From: Haloarcula rubripromontorii | GTDB taxonomy: Archaea > Halobacteriota > Halobacteria > Halobacteriales > Haloarculaceae | DNA: 64,000 bases | Assembly: GCF_001280425.1 (NCBI RefSeq) | Contig: NZ_LIUF01000001.1 | Coordinates: 288,867-352,866, forward strand | Reading direction: 5' to 3' | Shown here: piece by piece, positions 1 through 8,459 of the stretch | Numbering within the stretch: the first letter of the stretch is position 1 | How the letters are laid out: the number at the start of each line of letters is the position of its first letter | The notes under the pieces: model-generated | The model's input: only the letters and a program-made list of their open reading frames with translations | What the model was told of the DNA's origin: nothing | Database searches by the model: none | Program-made: the position numbers and the translations under genes

Positions 1-1165
1 GATACCAGTCGACGAAGCCCTCGTCGCTCTGGAACTCCGGTTCCAGGTCATCAAGGTCGTCGCGGTACGTCAGTGGGTATACGTCGACGATCTCTCCTTG
101 CCCGTAGTCGGCCCATTTCGCGGCTACTTCGGACTTGTCACACAGCCACGGCAGTCCGTCTTTCTCGCGTGTCGGCACGTCGAAAAACAGCACGTGCAGG
201 TGCGGGTATCCTTTCTCGGTAAACTCCAGCGCCTTGATGTAGTCTGGTCGGTCACGCGGTCGCCCGGTCACCTCGCTATCGAGATTGGGACGCCAGCCGG
301 GAACGGCCGGGTCGCGGGTATCGGCTTTCGTCGATGGGTCCGAATCGAAATACGACAACAGCCGGTTGAGGTTCTCGTTTATCGAATCTATCCCGTCGAG
401 CAGCGAGTCTTGGCGCTTCGGGTCTGTCGTCAGCGTCACCAGCACGGCGTTCTCAGCATTCTCGTAGCCGTATTCCAGCGCATCATTGAATCGGGCAAAC
501 TGCTTGGAGACACGACCTTGATCGTTGAACCGGGTTTTGTAGTCCTTCGTCATCCGCTGTGTGGACTCACCGCCACGGCGATCTACGAAGTGGACATCAA
601 ACAGCAGCTTGTAATCCTTGATGCGGTTCAGGTAGGATGTAAAACCGTCCTTCAGTAACTCGCGCAAGTCATCGTCTACAGAATCGACACGAGAGAGGTA
701 ATTACGCAGAAACTCGCGGTCGTACGTTACACCCTCTGTCTGGGTTGTTTGAGTAATGCCTTCTGTAATCAAGTCAAGAAGCCGCAGTGTCGGGGTCACG
801 AAAAGAACGCCTGACGACCGGGATTTCCGCACGTACGGGTCGTCATCGGCTACGAGGTCGTCGATGAAGCGGTATGCAAACTGGTAATCCGGGTCCGAAC
901 CGTCGACGCGCTCGCACGTCTCCGGCGAGACTCCTTTCACAGCGTACGAAACAACATGAGACAGCGGCGTACCTTCCGGATGCGCCGCAATGAACTTCGC
1001 AATGCGTACGCGGTCTTCATCACGTTCGGTCAGTGTTCCGTGGAGCAACTGGCCGTGACCGAGGAGGTCGCGCTCTTCCAAGAGGTCTGCTAAGACGGGA
1101 GTGTTACATCTATCAGCGAGGTCGAGGCCGCCCAGGTGTCCCGGCGGCTCCACGCGGCTCGTCAT
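1..1165 (-). CDS. HUH-family rolling-circle replication initiator (Rep), partial at window edge
   Basis: An open frame on the minus strand starts at ATG 1165 (N-terminus MTSRVEPPGHLGG) and runs without a stop for about 388 codons to the window edge, so the C-terminus is missing. It contains a motif-1-like stretch AVLVTLTTDPKR and, about 90 residues later, the metal-binding HUH motif in YPHLHVLFFDVP; both are hallmarks of rolling-circle Rep/relaxase nucleases. The catalytic Tyr of motif 3 would lie beyond the edge. Such proteins nick a double-strand origin and start replication of small plasmids, SNJ1-type plasmid-viruses or pleolipoviruses. The N-terminal ~200 residues are not recognised. Upstream lies a hairpin cluster that could be its origin. 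The HUH call is firm; the type of element is inference. Confidence 0.8.
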   Translation of the reverse strand, partial: MTSRVEPPGHLGGLDLADRCNTPVLADLLEERDLLGHGQLLHGTLTERDEDRVRIAKFIAAHPEGTPLSHVVSYAVKGVSPETCERVDGSDPDYQFAYRFIDDLVADDDPYVRKSRSSGVLFVTPTLRLLDLITEGITQTTQTEGVTYDREFLRNYLSRVDSVDDDLRELLKDGFTSYLNRIKDYKLLFDVHFVDRRGGESTQRMTKDYKTRFNDQGRVSKQFARFNDALEYGYENAENAVLVTLTTDPKRQDSLLDGIDSINENLNRLLSYFDSDPSTKADTRDPAVPGWRPNLDSEVTGRPRDRPDYIKALEFTEKGYPHLHVLFFDVPTREKDGLPWLCDKSEVAAKWADYGQGEIVDVYPLTYRDDLDDLEPEFQSDEGFVDWY

Positions 1166-1308
1166 GCGTGGGACCCCGCACAGGCAGAAACGGCATTGGT
1201 CGGACAGGTGAACGCGGTAACGATTCCCCTCACCCGCCGGGTTCGGGGGAAACGCTCGGGCTTCCGGGTCGACCCGCAAGGGGCCGCTGCCGGCTGGTCG
1301 AGCAGGTG

Positions 1309-1335
1309 CGGGCCGCGATTGGCGCTCGCGGCCCG
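1309..1335. repeat. Perfect 10-bp inverted repeat (hairpin)
   Basis: CGGGCCGCGA (1309-1318) and TCGCGGCCCG (1326-1335) are exact reverse complements with a 7-nt spacer. The right arm overlaps a second dyad, GCCCGGTCCGGGC (1331-1343), so two alternative hairpins are possible. This is the strongest stem in the rep upstream region. Confidence 0.75.
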
Positions 1336-1443
1336 GTCCGGGCTGCTCGCTCCGCTGCGCTGCCGGGCGTACCAGCTCTCCCGCGCCCTCGCTTTCGGTG
1401 GACTGTGGAGGCTGGCAGACACGCACGGCTGCGAGGTCGAGTC

Positions 1444-1463
1444 AACCCCCGCAAGGGGGGTTT
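1444..1463. repeat. C/G-rich hairpin AACCCCC-GCAA-GGGGG
   Basis: A run of five Cs and a run of six Gs flank a GCAA tetraloop, with A/T pairs extending the stem. It could be a terminator for the upstream minus-strand gene (ending at 1588), a rep attenuator, or part of an origin. Confidence 0.55.
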
Positions 1464-1587
1464 CCTCTCCCGGAACGCGAACCTGTGGGGTCGGGCCGCC
1501 AACACACTGGGTTGGTCGGACGGTGGGTCGGCTACCTACGGCGGGTACTCCCCTGTCCTCTCCTCGGCACATCGTTGGACAGAGGAG

Positions 1588-1944
1588 TTACCGGCCACGC
1601 GCGGGATCGTCGGCACTGTGCCGGTCGAGCGTCGGAACCGCGTAGCAGTGGCGACACTCCCGCGCTCGTGCGTAGTCCGAGTCGATCTTGTTGATGCAGT
1701 TGTCTTGGCAGATGCAGCACCGGTACGCGGTGTACTCGGACCAGTCGATAGAACCGGGAATCTCCGGCTTGTGTTCCTGCGGCAGGTTCTCACGACCGGA
1801 GCCACGTTTCGACGGACTCGGAACCGGTGGCGATGTCTCTCGGAACTCTGAGTCGGTCACCGGAACCACCTCGTGAGAACAGCCTGAGCCGCAGTAAACG
1901 CCAGACGGCGGCAGGGTCCGCAAGGTTCGCTTGCGAGTTGACAA
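1588..1944 (-). CDS. Small Cys-rich (zinc-binding type) hypothetical protein
   Basis: A 118-codon frame reads YCGSGCSHEVV near residue 18 and, near residues 74-102, YRCCICQDNC followed by ECRHCYA: three Cys pairs typical of small zinc-binding proteins on haloarchaeal plasmids and viruses. The start at 1944 is a TTG, so the true start may be elsewhere. It lies upstream of, and on the same strand as, the HUH rep, as small regulators of rep often do. No family is recognised and a role is not claimed. The Arg-rich C-terminus after the Cys motifs is poor in acidic residues for a haloarchaeal protein, which lowers confidence. Confidence 0.4.
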   Translation of the reverse strand: MSTRKRTLRTLPPSGVYCGSGCSHEVVPVTDSEFRETSPPVPSPSKRGSGRENLPQEHKPEIPGSIDWSEYTAYRCCICQDNCINKIDSDYARARECRHCYAVPTLDRHSADDPARGR

Positions 1945-2043
1945 ATACTTCCTTCAACGGCACTTTTCAATTCCGCCGAAATCGACGAATTACGGCGCTG
2001 TAGCTCCGGTTCTGGTAAAGCCAAGAACGGGGAGAACTCAGTA

Positions 2044-2072
2044 TGGGCCAACGCGGATTTGAACCGCGAACC
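2044..2072. repeat. att site: 29-bp copy of the tRNA-Ile 3' end (element left end)
   Basis: These 29 bp are identical to 11,166-11,194, which cover the discriminator base, the 3' acceptor strand and the T-arm of tRNA-Ile(GAT). The identity starts exactly at the discriminator and stops within the T-stem/variable-loop part, as expected for the core of a tRNA-directed integrase. It lies 81 bp upstream of the integrase start. It forms one end of the 9.1 kb element and probably also the junction with the different DNA to its left. Confidence 0.92.
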
Positions 2073-2152
2073 AGACCCGCAGACAGCGACAGCATCCACA
2101 GCAAAAATTACCGCTACCACTCACTATCATCGAACTGCGCGGGAGTGTTCCA

Positions 2153-3163
2153 ATGTCTGAAATCGATGGGATACTTCCCGACGATGCATTGAAAATGTAT
2201 CTGGATGAACGCCGCAGAGAAGTGAGCGAAGCAACCCTCGACTCTCACAAATACCGTCTCAACCACTTCGTCCAATGGATGAAAGAAACACCCGACATCG
2301 AAGAAACAGACGACCTTACTGGACGCAAACTCCACGAGTTCAAAATGTGGAGACGGAAAGGCGGTGAACTGAACAATGTCAGTATGCATACGCAACTGTC
2401 GACACTGCGTGTGTTCATCCAATTCCTCGAACGGATTGATGCGGTCCACTCTAACCTGCATGAGTCCATCGACATCCCATCCCTCAACGGTGATGACCAA
2501 CGGTCCTCATTAGTGGCAAAAGAACGTGCAGACGCCATTGAGTCCTACTTAGAACGGTACGAATACGCAGCGATGAACCACGTCATATTCCGAATACTGT
2601 GGCGCACGGGAATGCGTATTGGAACAATGGTATCCCTTGATGTGAGTGACTACAATCGAACAGAACGGAAGTTGCACGTCCGACACCGTGAAGAGACGCC
2701 GTTGAAGAAGCAAGAGGACGGTGAGCGTATCATTGCCCTTAACGCTCATACGTGTGCTATACTCGATGATTGGATAGACGACGTACGACCTAATGTAACG
2801 GACGAGCATGGTCGTGAGCCGCTTGTTTGTACTGAAACAGCCCGTGCTTCCACGTCGACGTTACGACGGCACGTGTACCGACTCACACAGCCCTGCTTGC
2901 ATAGTGAGTGTCCACACGACACTAATCCCGACGACTGTGAGACATCGGGCTATACGAACAAGCCAAGTGGGTGTCCATCGATTCGACCACCCCATGATAT
3001 TCGTCGTGGCGCGATTACTCACTTCCTCTCACAGAACGATATTCCTGTAGAAGCTATCCGTGATAGGAGTGATGTGAGTGAAGGTGTGTTGGAAGACCAC
3101 TACGATGTTCGCTCAGAAGACGAGAAGGCAGAGCAACGGAGAGAACACTTCTCAGATGAATGA
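2153..3163 (+). CDS. Tyrosine recombinase/integrase
   Basis: This 336-aa protein catalyses site-specific recombination between the element and the tRNA-Ile site. The N-terminal SAM-like core-binding domain spans about residues 10-115 (EATLDSHKYRLNHF type). The catalytic domain shows Arg in RTGMRIGT (~155), a beta-hairpin Lys region, the box HDIRRG (~282), and the nucleophile Tyr in EDHYDV (~318). Between strands there is a Cys-rich insert (CLHSECP, DDCETSG, SGCPS; ~245-277), usual in haloarchaeal integrases and probably zinc-binding. The ATG at 2153 lies just inside the att copy, the standard arrangement for an integrase that crosses out with its own att. It looks intact. Confidence 0.93.
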   Translation: MSEIDGILPDDALKMYLDERRREVSEATLDSHKYRLNHFVQWMKETPDIEETDDLTGRKLHEFKMWRRKGGELNNVSMHTQLSTLRVFIQFLERIDAVHSNLHESIDIPSLNGDDQRSSLVAKERADAIESYLERYEYAAMNHVIFRILWRTGMRIGTMVSLDVSDYNRTERKLHVRHREETPLKKQEDGERIIALNAHTCAILDDWIDDVRPNVTDEHGREPLVCTETARASTSTLRRHVYRLTQPCLHSECPHDTNPDDCETSGYTNKPSGCPSIRPPHDIRRGAITHFLSQNDIPVEAIRDRSDVSEGVLEDHYDVRSEDEKAEQRREHFSDE

Positions 3164-3399
3164 TTGATTGACTGTCACATAGCATCTATTCAATATTTTT
3201 GGACCGTACAAAGAACGACTTAGCCACAGGTAGGTGGATAGTGGGGCGGCTTGCTAACATCAAAAGCACAGCGGTTGCTAAGTTTGGAACTGCAGAAGTG
3301 GTGAAAAAAGGGGACAACTACATATGTTAATAGTATGTTGCTGTCCGCTTTCTGAGAACATGATGGATGGAACGGTCCACGGGTTTTTCGACAGTGGTC

Positions 3400-3413
3400 C
3401 AATCACGTGATTG
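3400..3413. repeat. 14-bp perfect palindrome CAATCACGTGATTG
   Basis: A perfect self-complementary site in the gap between integrase and primase-helicase. It could bind a dimeric regulator. No matching regulator gene is obvious in the element. Confidence 0.5.
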
Positions 3414-3517
3414 CTGGCTGATTCAGCCGCCCTTTCGCGACACCTGTGTCCCAGTGTAGAAGGATTATACGTCTTCCCGACTACCAGTGATTACACTCGG
3501 TGACCTACGACAAAAAA

Positions 3518-3581
3518 GGATGAACCGTCGTAGTATCGGACTGTTGTAGTTCACTCCTGATACTGCGGTCAGGTTTCATCC
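3518..3581. repeat. Imperfect inverted repeat upstream of primase-helicase
   Basis: The left arm begins GGATGAACCG and ends AGTATC (3518-3537). The right arm begins GATACT (3559) and ends TTTCATCC (3581). The outer 7-8 bp and inner 6 bp match, with mismatches between. Its location is appropriate for an operator or origin. Confidence 0.45.
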
Positions 3582-3627
3582 TTGACCATCGTCGTAGCGA
3601 AAAACCAATACCGAGGTCTTGACAGCC

Positions 3628-6612
3628 ATGAGCATACACAAACAGCACCAGCCACAGCGACAGCGCCAAAGTGATAATCAAGACCTGCACCGACGATGTG
3701 TGAGATTTGCAGTCAGTGCCCACAAGTTTCTGTACCCGTCAGAGGATGTGGGCATCCACTATATCAGTGGTGAGGAAATCGTTAATCAGGCAGTTGCCAA
3801 CGGATATGAGCAATCTCATTTCGAGACGTATCTTACCAAAGTCGACGTAGATGCAGTCAACAAGGAAATTGGACCGACCAAGGATATTGGTGTCCAAGCC
3901 ACTGTGCAGAACACTACACGTGAAGAACGAGCTGCAGAACTTCGTCGGTTTGGTATTGCGTTTGAGCGTGATATCAAGCTTGTTCCAACAAAAGAGAAGA
4001 AACCACTGTACGCTACGAAGGGTACTTCCATAGACGAGGTTATCGAGGATGAAGATTTCTACGATATAGACGATGCTGCGAGGTTGTTGTGTGATGGAAC
4101 ATTCGACGGATTCTATCTCGTGTGTGGACGTGAGGAGTTCAATACTGAGGGTATCGTACTGCTTGATTATGATAACGTTTCACGATACGGTGGTGACGAT
4201 CTTGACGACACACTCCGTATCCGTTCAGGTTCAGGAGAAGGATTCCACGACTACTTCATAGGCGAATTTCAGCGAGGAGCACGCGGTCTGGATACTGACT
4301 TTCATGTTCAGAATCAAGGTGGTGTGGTCCCTGGTTCGGACCACTCATCGGGGGGTATCTACACTGTTGAGCAGTCTCGTCCCATTGCACGTCTAAAACG
4401 CTCACAGTTACCCGAAGAACTTCGTCCAGCCACGGGCGATACCAGTGACCAAGACGTAAGTCCATCCAAGTCTTCTGACGAAAATCTTCCTGCATCAGTC
4501 ATAGAAAACGGTCAGTTTACGAATGAGGTTGGTATCTCGCTATCAACCATTCGTGAACGAGATTCTGATGTTGATGACCTCCTTTCGAATCTTGAGCCTA
4601 CTTCCGTTACTGTGGGTACACCACAAGGTGCATCCAGTCCAACCCCGTCAGAATATGATGCGAAACTCGCTGGTAAACTGAAATTCCATCGGTTCACCGA
4701 CACAGATACAGAGAGGATCATCGAAGAGTACCGCAGGCCTTCAGAACGCGGTCATGGCAGCAAGTACGTTTCACGAACGGTCAGGGAATGCCCAGTATCT
4801 GATATCGCGGATTACAGTGATTGGTTCGTCCACGATTTACCTCCAAAGGCAACTCACAGCGATGGTGGAAAGAACGAACAAATAGATGAGTTCCGTAACC
4901 GTGTAACCAATCGATTAGTTGAGGCGTATGATTCAGAGGAAGACGTGCTCATTGAAGCACTACCCAGCCTGGGCAAATCATACGGAACAGTCATGGCTGC
5001 TGCACAATCCGAGGAACCAATCACGGTGTTGACAGCGCGACACGAGCTGTATGACCAATTCCGTGAGTGGTGCGACGAGTTTGACCTCACTGTTGAGCGC
5101 ATCCCCTCATTCACCCATGACTGTCCGACATATGATGGAGAGCACGGTGACGAGTGGCAGGACAAGGTGAACAGCGCGTACCAATCGGGAGTGAGCGCAT
5201 CGAGGATACATAAGAGTGATCTACAATTGTTTGATCAACGGCTACCTTGTCAAGCAGGCGATGAGCCGTGTCAGTTCAAACGGAAGTGGGATGACCTCAA
5301 TGATGACGCTGACGTTCTTGTCGGCCACTATCGGCACGCCTACGCTCCAAAGAGTGTCAGTGACCGAACCGTCGTGATAGATGAATATGACTTGGAGGCA
5401 TGGACGACTGAATTCACTGCCGACAGCGTGCACTCAATCGTCTCAGCATATCTTGATGGCAATAGTATTCCTGAGAGAGAGCTGTTCAATGCCGAAACGT
5501 TGGATGACCTTATGGAAATTCGTGGCGACTACACGGGTCTACTGCCATCAAATGTCGGCAGTAAGGACGACTTCAACCAAGTTGTCGAATCAAATGGGCA
5601 CACCGACGGCGATCTCATCGTAGAGACGATACTGACTGCAGAGCGGATGGGTAATGGGTTTGAACGTGCACATCTTGGGACGGTTGATGGAAATGATCTT
5701 GTCGGAGTACGTAATCGGGAAAATGGTTCTGTGACGTTGTTGAAACGGCCCGAGCTTGACGAAACAAATGGTATCATCTGTCTTGATGGTACGCCTATTC
5801 CCGAACTATGGGAGCTTGCACTTGGTCGGGAGATAGATCATTGGCAGGCACTTTCGAAAACTGAGCGAACGACACTGTTGGATCAGCACGGCTACAATAT
5901 TATTCAGCTCAATGACTCATACAAGCCATACAGTTCGGGTCAGTGGGTCACTCCACCACACGACCGTACACTGATGGAACTAATATCGGCATATGAAGAT
6001 CAACAAGTCTCGGTCATTTCATCCGATAGTGCTTTGCATATTTATGAGGAAAGCGAGATGCTTGAAAACATCTCTAATACAGAGCACTTTGGCAATTTCG
6101 TAGGGTCAAATGAGTTCGAAGATGTGGCTGTTGGCTCGATTTTCGGTTCACCATCGAGATCCGATGGGTATGTGAAACGTATTGGGGCGTTAGCTAATGA
6201 AACTGTGACTGCTAACCGTGAGGACACTGATGGACGAAACAAATCCGTCGACTACGGCGAGTTTGGTAACAAGGTCGTGAAACAATATCGGGAGATGGGT
6301 GTGTTCCAAGCCATCATGCGGTTTGGTCGCAACGACGGTGTTGAGCCAAACGTCTACGTGAACACGTCATCAATCCCTGATTGGGTTCCAACAATTCGGC
6401 CCAAAGTTGCTGACCTATCGAGTTCTGCCATCAAGGTGTACGCAACGTTGGTTAACGCCGATGGCGGGCTGACCGCAACTGAAATCTGCGAGCAAACAGA
6501 TATGTCTGAGAGACAGGAGCGACGGAGTCGTAGGACTCTCATCAACAACGAGCTTGTCCAATCTGAGTCTCATCCCGAAGATGGTAGGAAGACTATCTAC
6601 TACGTCAATTAA
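3628..6612 (+). CDS. Prim-pol/helicase fusion replication protein
   Basis: A ~994-aa protein; ATG 3628 is preferred over an in-frame TTG nine bases upstream. Residues ~150-270 look like an archaeo-eukaryotic primase/prim-pol core: IVLLDYDN (DxD-type acidic motif), RSGSGEGFHDYF, then GGVVPGSDHSSGGIYTV, matching the VxPGSxHxxGxxY block of bifunctional primase-polymerases. Residues ~430-800 form a superfamily 1/2-like ATPase with Walker A ALPSLGKSYG and Walker B TVVIDEYDLE. Four Cys in between (HDCPTY, LPCQAGDEPCQF) may bind a metal or Fe-S cluster. The last ~65 residues form a winged helix (LTATEICEQTDMSERQERR). It probably primes and unwinds the excised element. The exact helicase family is not assigned. 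Confidence 0.78.
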   Translation: MSIHKQHQPQRQRQSDNQDLHRRCVRFAVSAHKFLYPSEDVGIHYISGEEIVNQAVANGYEQSHFETYLTKVDVDAVNKEIGPTKDIGVQATVQNTTREERAAELRRFGIAFERDIKLVPTKEKKPLYATKGTSIDEVIEDEDFYDIDDAARLLCDGTFDGFYLVCGREEFNTEGIVLLDYDNVSRYGGDDLDDTLRIRSGSGEGFHDYFIGEFQRGARGLDTDFHVQNQGGVVPGSDHSSGGIYTVEQSRPIARLKRSQLPEELRPATGDTSDQDVSPSKSSDENLPASVIENGQFTNEVGISLSTIRERDSDVDDLLSNLEPTSVTVGTPQGASSPTPSEYDAKLAGKLKFHRFTDTDTERIIEEYRRPSERGHGSKYVSRTVRECPVSDIADYSDWFVHDLPPKATHSDGGKNEQIDEFRNRVTNRLVEAYDSEEDVLIEALPSLGKSYGTVMAAAQSEEPITVLTARHELYDQFREWCDEFDLTVERIPSFTHDCPTYDGEHGDEWQDKVNSAYQSGVSASRIHKSDLQLFDQRLPCQAGDEPCQFKRKWDDLNDDADVLVGHYRHAYAPKSVSDRTVVIDEYDLEAWTTEFTADSVHSIVSAYLDGNSIPERELFNAETLDDLMEIRGDYTGLLPSNVGSKDDFNQVVESNGHTDGDLIVETILTAERMGNGFERAHLGTVDGNDLVGVRNRENGSVTLLKRPELDETNGIICLDGTPIPELWELALGREIDHWQALSKTERTTLLDQHGYNIIQLNDSYKPYSSGQWVTPPHDRTLMELISAYEDQQVSVISSDSALHIYEESEMLENISNTEHFGNFVGSNEFEDVAVGSIFGSPSRSDGYVKRIGALANETVTANREDTDGRNKSVDYGEFGNKVVKQYREMGVFQAIMRFGRNDGVEPNVYVNTSSIPDWVPTIRPKVADLSSSAIKVYATLVNADGGLTATEICEQTDMSERQERRSRRTLINNELVQSESHPEDGRKTIYYVN

Positions 6613-6786
6613 TCCTAGTCGTGACTTGCTTATTCTCGACCCCATTAATTTCGTCTAATCAAAATTTCGAATAGATTGATATCAAATTCACATGACAAAA
6701 TAATGACAGTAATCAAATATTTCTCATGGCCATCGAATATCTGTTGAATACCTGTAGATACACTGAGAGTGTGATGGGGTAATAGC

Positions 6787-8151
6787 CTACCAGTTTATTT
6801 CATATTCTATGTTATGTATGGTCATTGGGATTGTATCTGCAAATTCGCTGATTTCAGTGATCAGGAATCTAACGGTATCATACTCTTTGGGTGATGATCG
6901 AGGATGGTGATCACGCATTCGGGCAGGAATTAGTTGATAGTCACAGATCCCGCCTGTGGTGCTTAGTTCCATTAGTTGAGTGAGTTCCTCGTCTCGGTTA
7001 TGGAATGGGTTTCGACAGACCGCACCTGAGATCCACTCTTCGTCCCCGATTTCGTGGTGTGATTCAACAAGATCAATTGTGTCTGCAGGAATATTGGATG
7101 GTTCGGGATACCCGACTTTTTCAATGTCAATAGATTTCGCATTGTCGAAATATACTCCACTCTTTTCAGTGAATTCGTCTATAGGTTGCGTATTAATCGG
7201 TATTCCATCGAGTAACAATTCTATTGATAATCTTCGGCACTTTTCAGAATTTGTGTATCTCTCAACGTGCATTATCACGGTCGTATTAGGATACACATAG
7301 CTCAGTTCCCCCACGAAAATCGCTTGTTCAGTCTTGTAGGCCTGAAATTCTACATCAGGTGGGATAGTTGAATAACGGTAGTCTTGATTACTCACTGCAC
7401 TGAGAAAGTTTTCATACCCTTTACCAAACCAAGCTCCACCCTGCTGATGAATCGTGAAGTGATTAGAATCTGTATCGATCTCGAATTCTTCAAAGAATGT
7501 AGATAATATATCAATAGCTGAGTTCAACTTTATGCCAGTAAGTCGAACCGACGTTTGATACGGGTCTGTAGGCCAGTAAACCTTCGAGAAAGTACATGCC
7601 TCAGCTATATGCCCGTCATCGATGTTAGTGAAATATACCGAAGGTTGATTTGGAAAGTCAACATCGATAGAATCTTTTGATTCAGTATTTTCAGCAGTAT
7701 TTATATTACTTGATTCTTCAGGCTGTGTGTTATTTAGTCTTTCAGCGATTTCTCGCCCATGTAGATAAGTTGTTGTTGAGCCTTGTCTTGTAGGGTATAC
7801 TGGGATTTGATCTTGCTCATAACTGTGTAGACCATTGCTCTCATCAACAGAGAACGAAATAATCCGCTTTCCCTCATACTCATGCTCAGTCATATCGAAC
7901 GATATTCGAGGTTCCACGAGTTGCGCTATTACTTGGTTGATTGACTCTTCTACCTGGGATGGATTCTCTACATTTTGTACATCAACAATTTCTCCATCAT
8001 CCTCGGTGATTCCAAGTACCAGAATCCCACCACCTGAATTCGTTAGAGCAACCAACTCTTCTGCGAGATCGCTACTCTCGGCTCTTGCATCTTTGTATTC
8101 AAGAGCCTCGTTTTCATTTGCACTATTTTTTACATATTTCAAGGGGTCCAT
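6787..8151 (-). CDS. AlbA_2 (Schlafen-type divergent AAA) domain protein
   Basis: A 454-aa protein. Residues ~12-140 match the AlbA_2/Schlafen N-terminal fold: ALEYKDA, then LVALTNSGGGILVLGITEDDG and GKRIISFSV, the strand-GG-strand pattern of PF04326-type domains. The remaining ~300 residues (after a Ser/Glu-rich linker, ~145-170) are not recognised; they lack the winged-helix DUF3375/ATP-binding C-terminal half common in bacterial homologues. Such domains occur in transcriptional regulators, RNA-cleaving Schlafens and several anti-phage systems. It is transcribed convergently with the primase-helicase and divergently from the small membrane protein at 8226. A defence or superinfection role is possible but inferred only from family and location. 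Confidence 0.7.
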   Translation of the reverse strand: MDPLKYVKNSANENEALEYKDARAESSDLAEELVALTNSGGGILVLGITEDDGEIVDVQNVENPSQVEESINQVIAQLVEPRISFDMTEHEYEGKRIISFSVDESNGLHSYEQDQIPVYPTRQGSTTTYLHGREIAERLNNTQPEESSNINTAENTESKDSIDVDFPNQPSVYFTNIDDGHIAEACTFSKVYWPTDPYQTSVRLTGIKLNSAIDILSTFFEEFEIDTDSNHFTIHQQGGAWFGKGYENFLSAVSNQDYRYSTIPPDVEFQAYKTEQAIFVGELSYVYPNTTVIMHVERYTNSEKCRRLSIELLLDGIPINTQPIDEFTEKSGVYFDNAKSIDIEKVGYPEPSNIPADTIDLVESHHEIGDEEWISGAVCRNPFHNRDEELTQLMELSTTGGICDYQLIPARMRDHHPRSSPKEYDTVRFLITEISEFADTIPMTIHNIEYEINW

Positions 8152-8225
8152 AGTGTATCTAATCTTTTCAGAAGCAGGTTCAAATATTGAGGGGACAATT
8201 ATGAGATGAAGACACCTACGACCTT

Positions 8226-8459
8226 GTGAGGGAGTTTATCGAAGGTGAGTCAATCGAAAGTTCGGCAAGTAACCAACCATCTTCAGATAAGACTGATGAA
8301 CAAACATCGGGTTCGCAGATAGTCGATATTCAGGACAGTGACGGAGTTGATCAAGAAACGTCGACCTCAGAAGCAGTTGTTGCAGTCATTCAAGGACTCC
8401 TTGCACTTGCTGTCGTCATCGGTGTACTATATTTGATTGTCATGACCCTTCTTTTCTGA
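8226..8459 (+). CDS. Small single-pass membrane protein
   Basis: A 77-aa frame with GTG start (8226). The first ~48 residues are highly acidic and Ser/Thr-rich, and the C-terminal ~27 residues form one hydrophobic helix (VVAVIQGLLALAVVIGVLYL) with almost no tail, as in a C-tail-anchored protein. It is divergent from the AlbA_2 gene, with 74 bp between starts, so the two may share a control region. The amino-acid pattern is that of a genuine haloarchaeal protein. No family is recognised. Confidence 0.55.
   Translation: MREFIEGESIESSASNQPSSDKTDEQTSGSQIVDIQDSDGVDQETSTSEAVVAVIQGLLALAVVIGVLYLIVMTLLF

Larger units (their letters stand above)
1166..1587. other. Hairpin-rich non-coding stretch upstream of rep (candidate origin)
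   Basis: No convincing protein is encoded here; the open frames have compositions typical of GC-rich shadows. The stretch is dense in dyad symmetry: CGGGTCGACCCG at 1265-1276 is a perfect palindrome, 1309-1318 and 1326-1335 are 10-bp perfect inverted arms, GCCCGGTCCGGGC occupies 1331-1343, and a strong hairpin lies at 1444-1463. Its position directly upstream of an HUH Rep suggests a double-strand origin or a rep control region, but no nick site can be assigned. Confidence 0.45.
3164..3627. other. Non-coding region with dyads before the primase-helicase
   Basis: No plausible gene is present. A 14-bp perfect palindrome, CAATCACGTGATTG, lies at 3400-3413. Arms GGATGAA...AGTATC (3518-3537) and GATACT...TTTCATCC (3559-3581) form a long imperfect inverted repeat ending about 45 bp before the primase-helicase start. 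This may be an operator or the replication origin of the excised element; nothing here proves either. Confidence 0.5.

Noticed and set aside
98..658. Plus-strand 186-codon frame at the left edge
   Set aside because: It is antisense to the HUH Rep gene, whose protein has recognisable motifs.
1162..1572. Minus-strand 136-codon frame overlapping the rep start
   Set aside because: Composition is that of a GC-rich shadow, with no domain; it overlaps the hairpin cluster.
1033..1851. Plus-strand 272-codon frame rich in Arg and Gly
   Set aside because: Basic, low-acid composition unlike haloarchaeal proteins; it crosses the hairpin cluster and the antisense Cys-rich gene.
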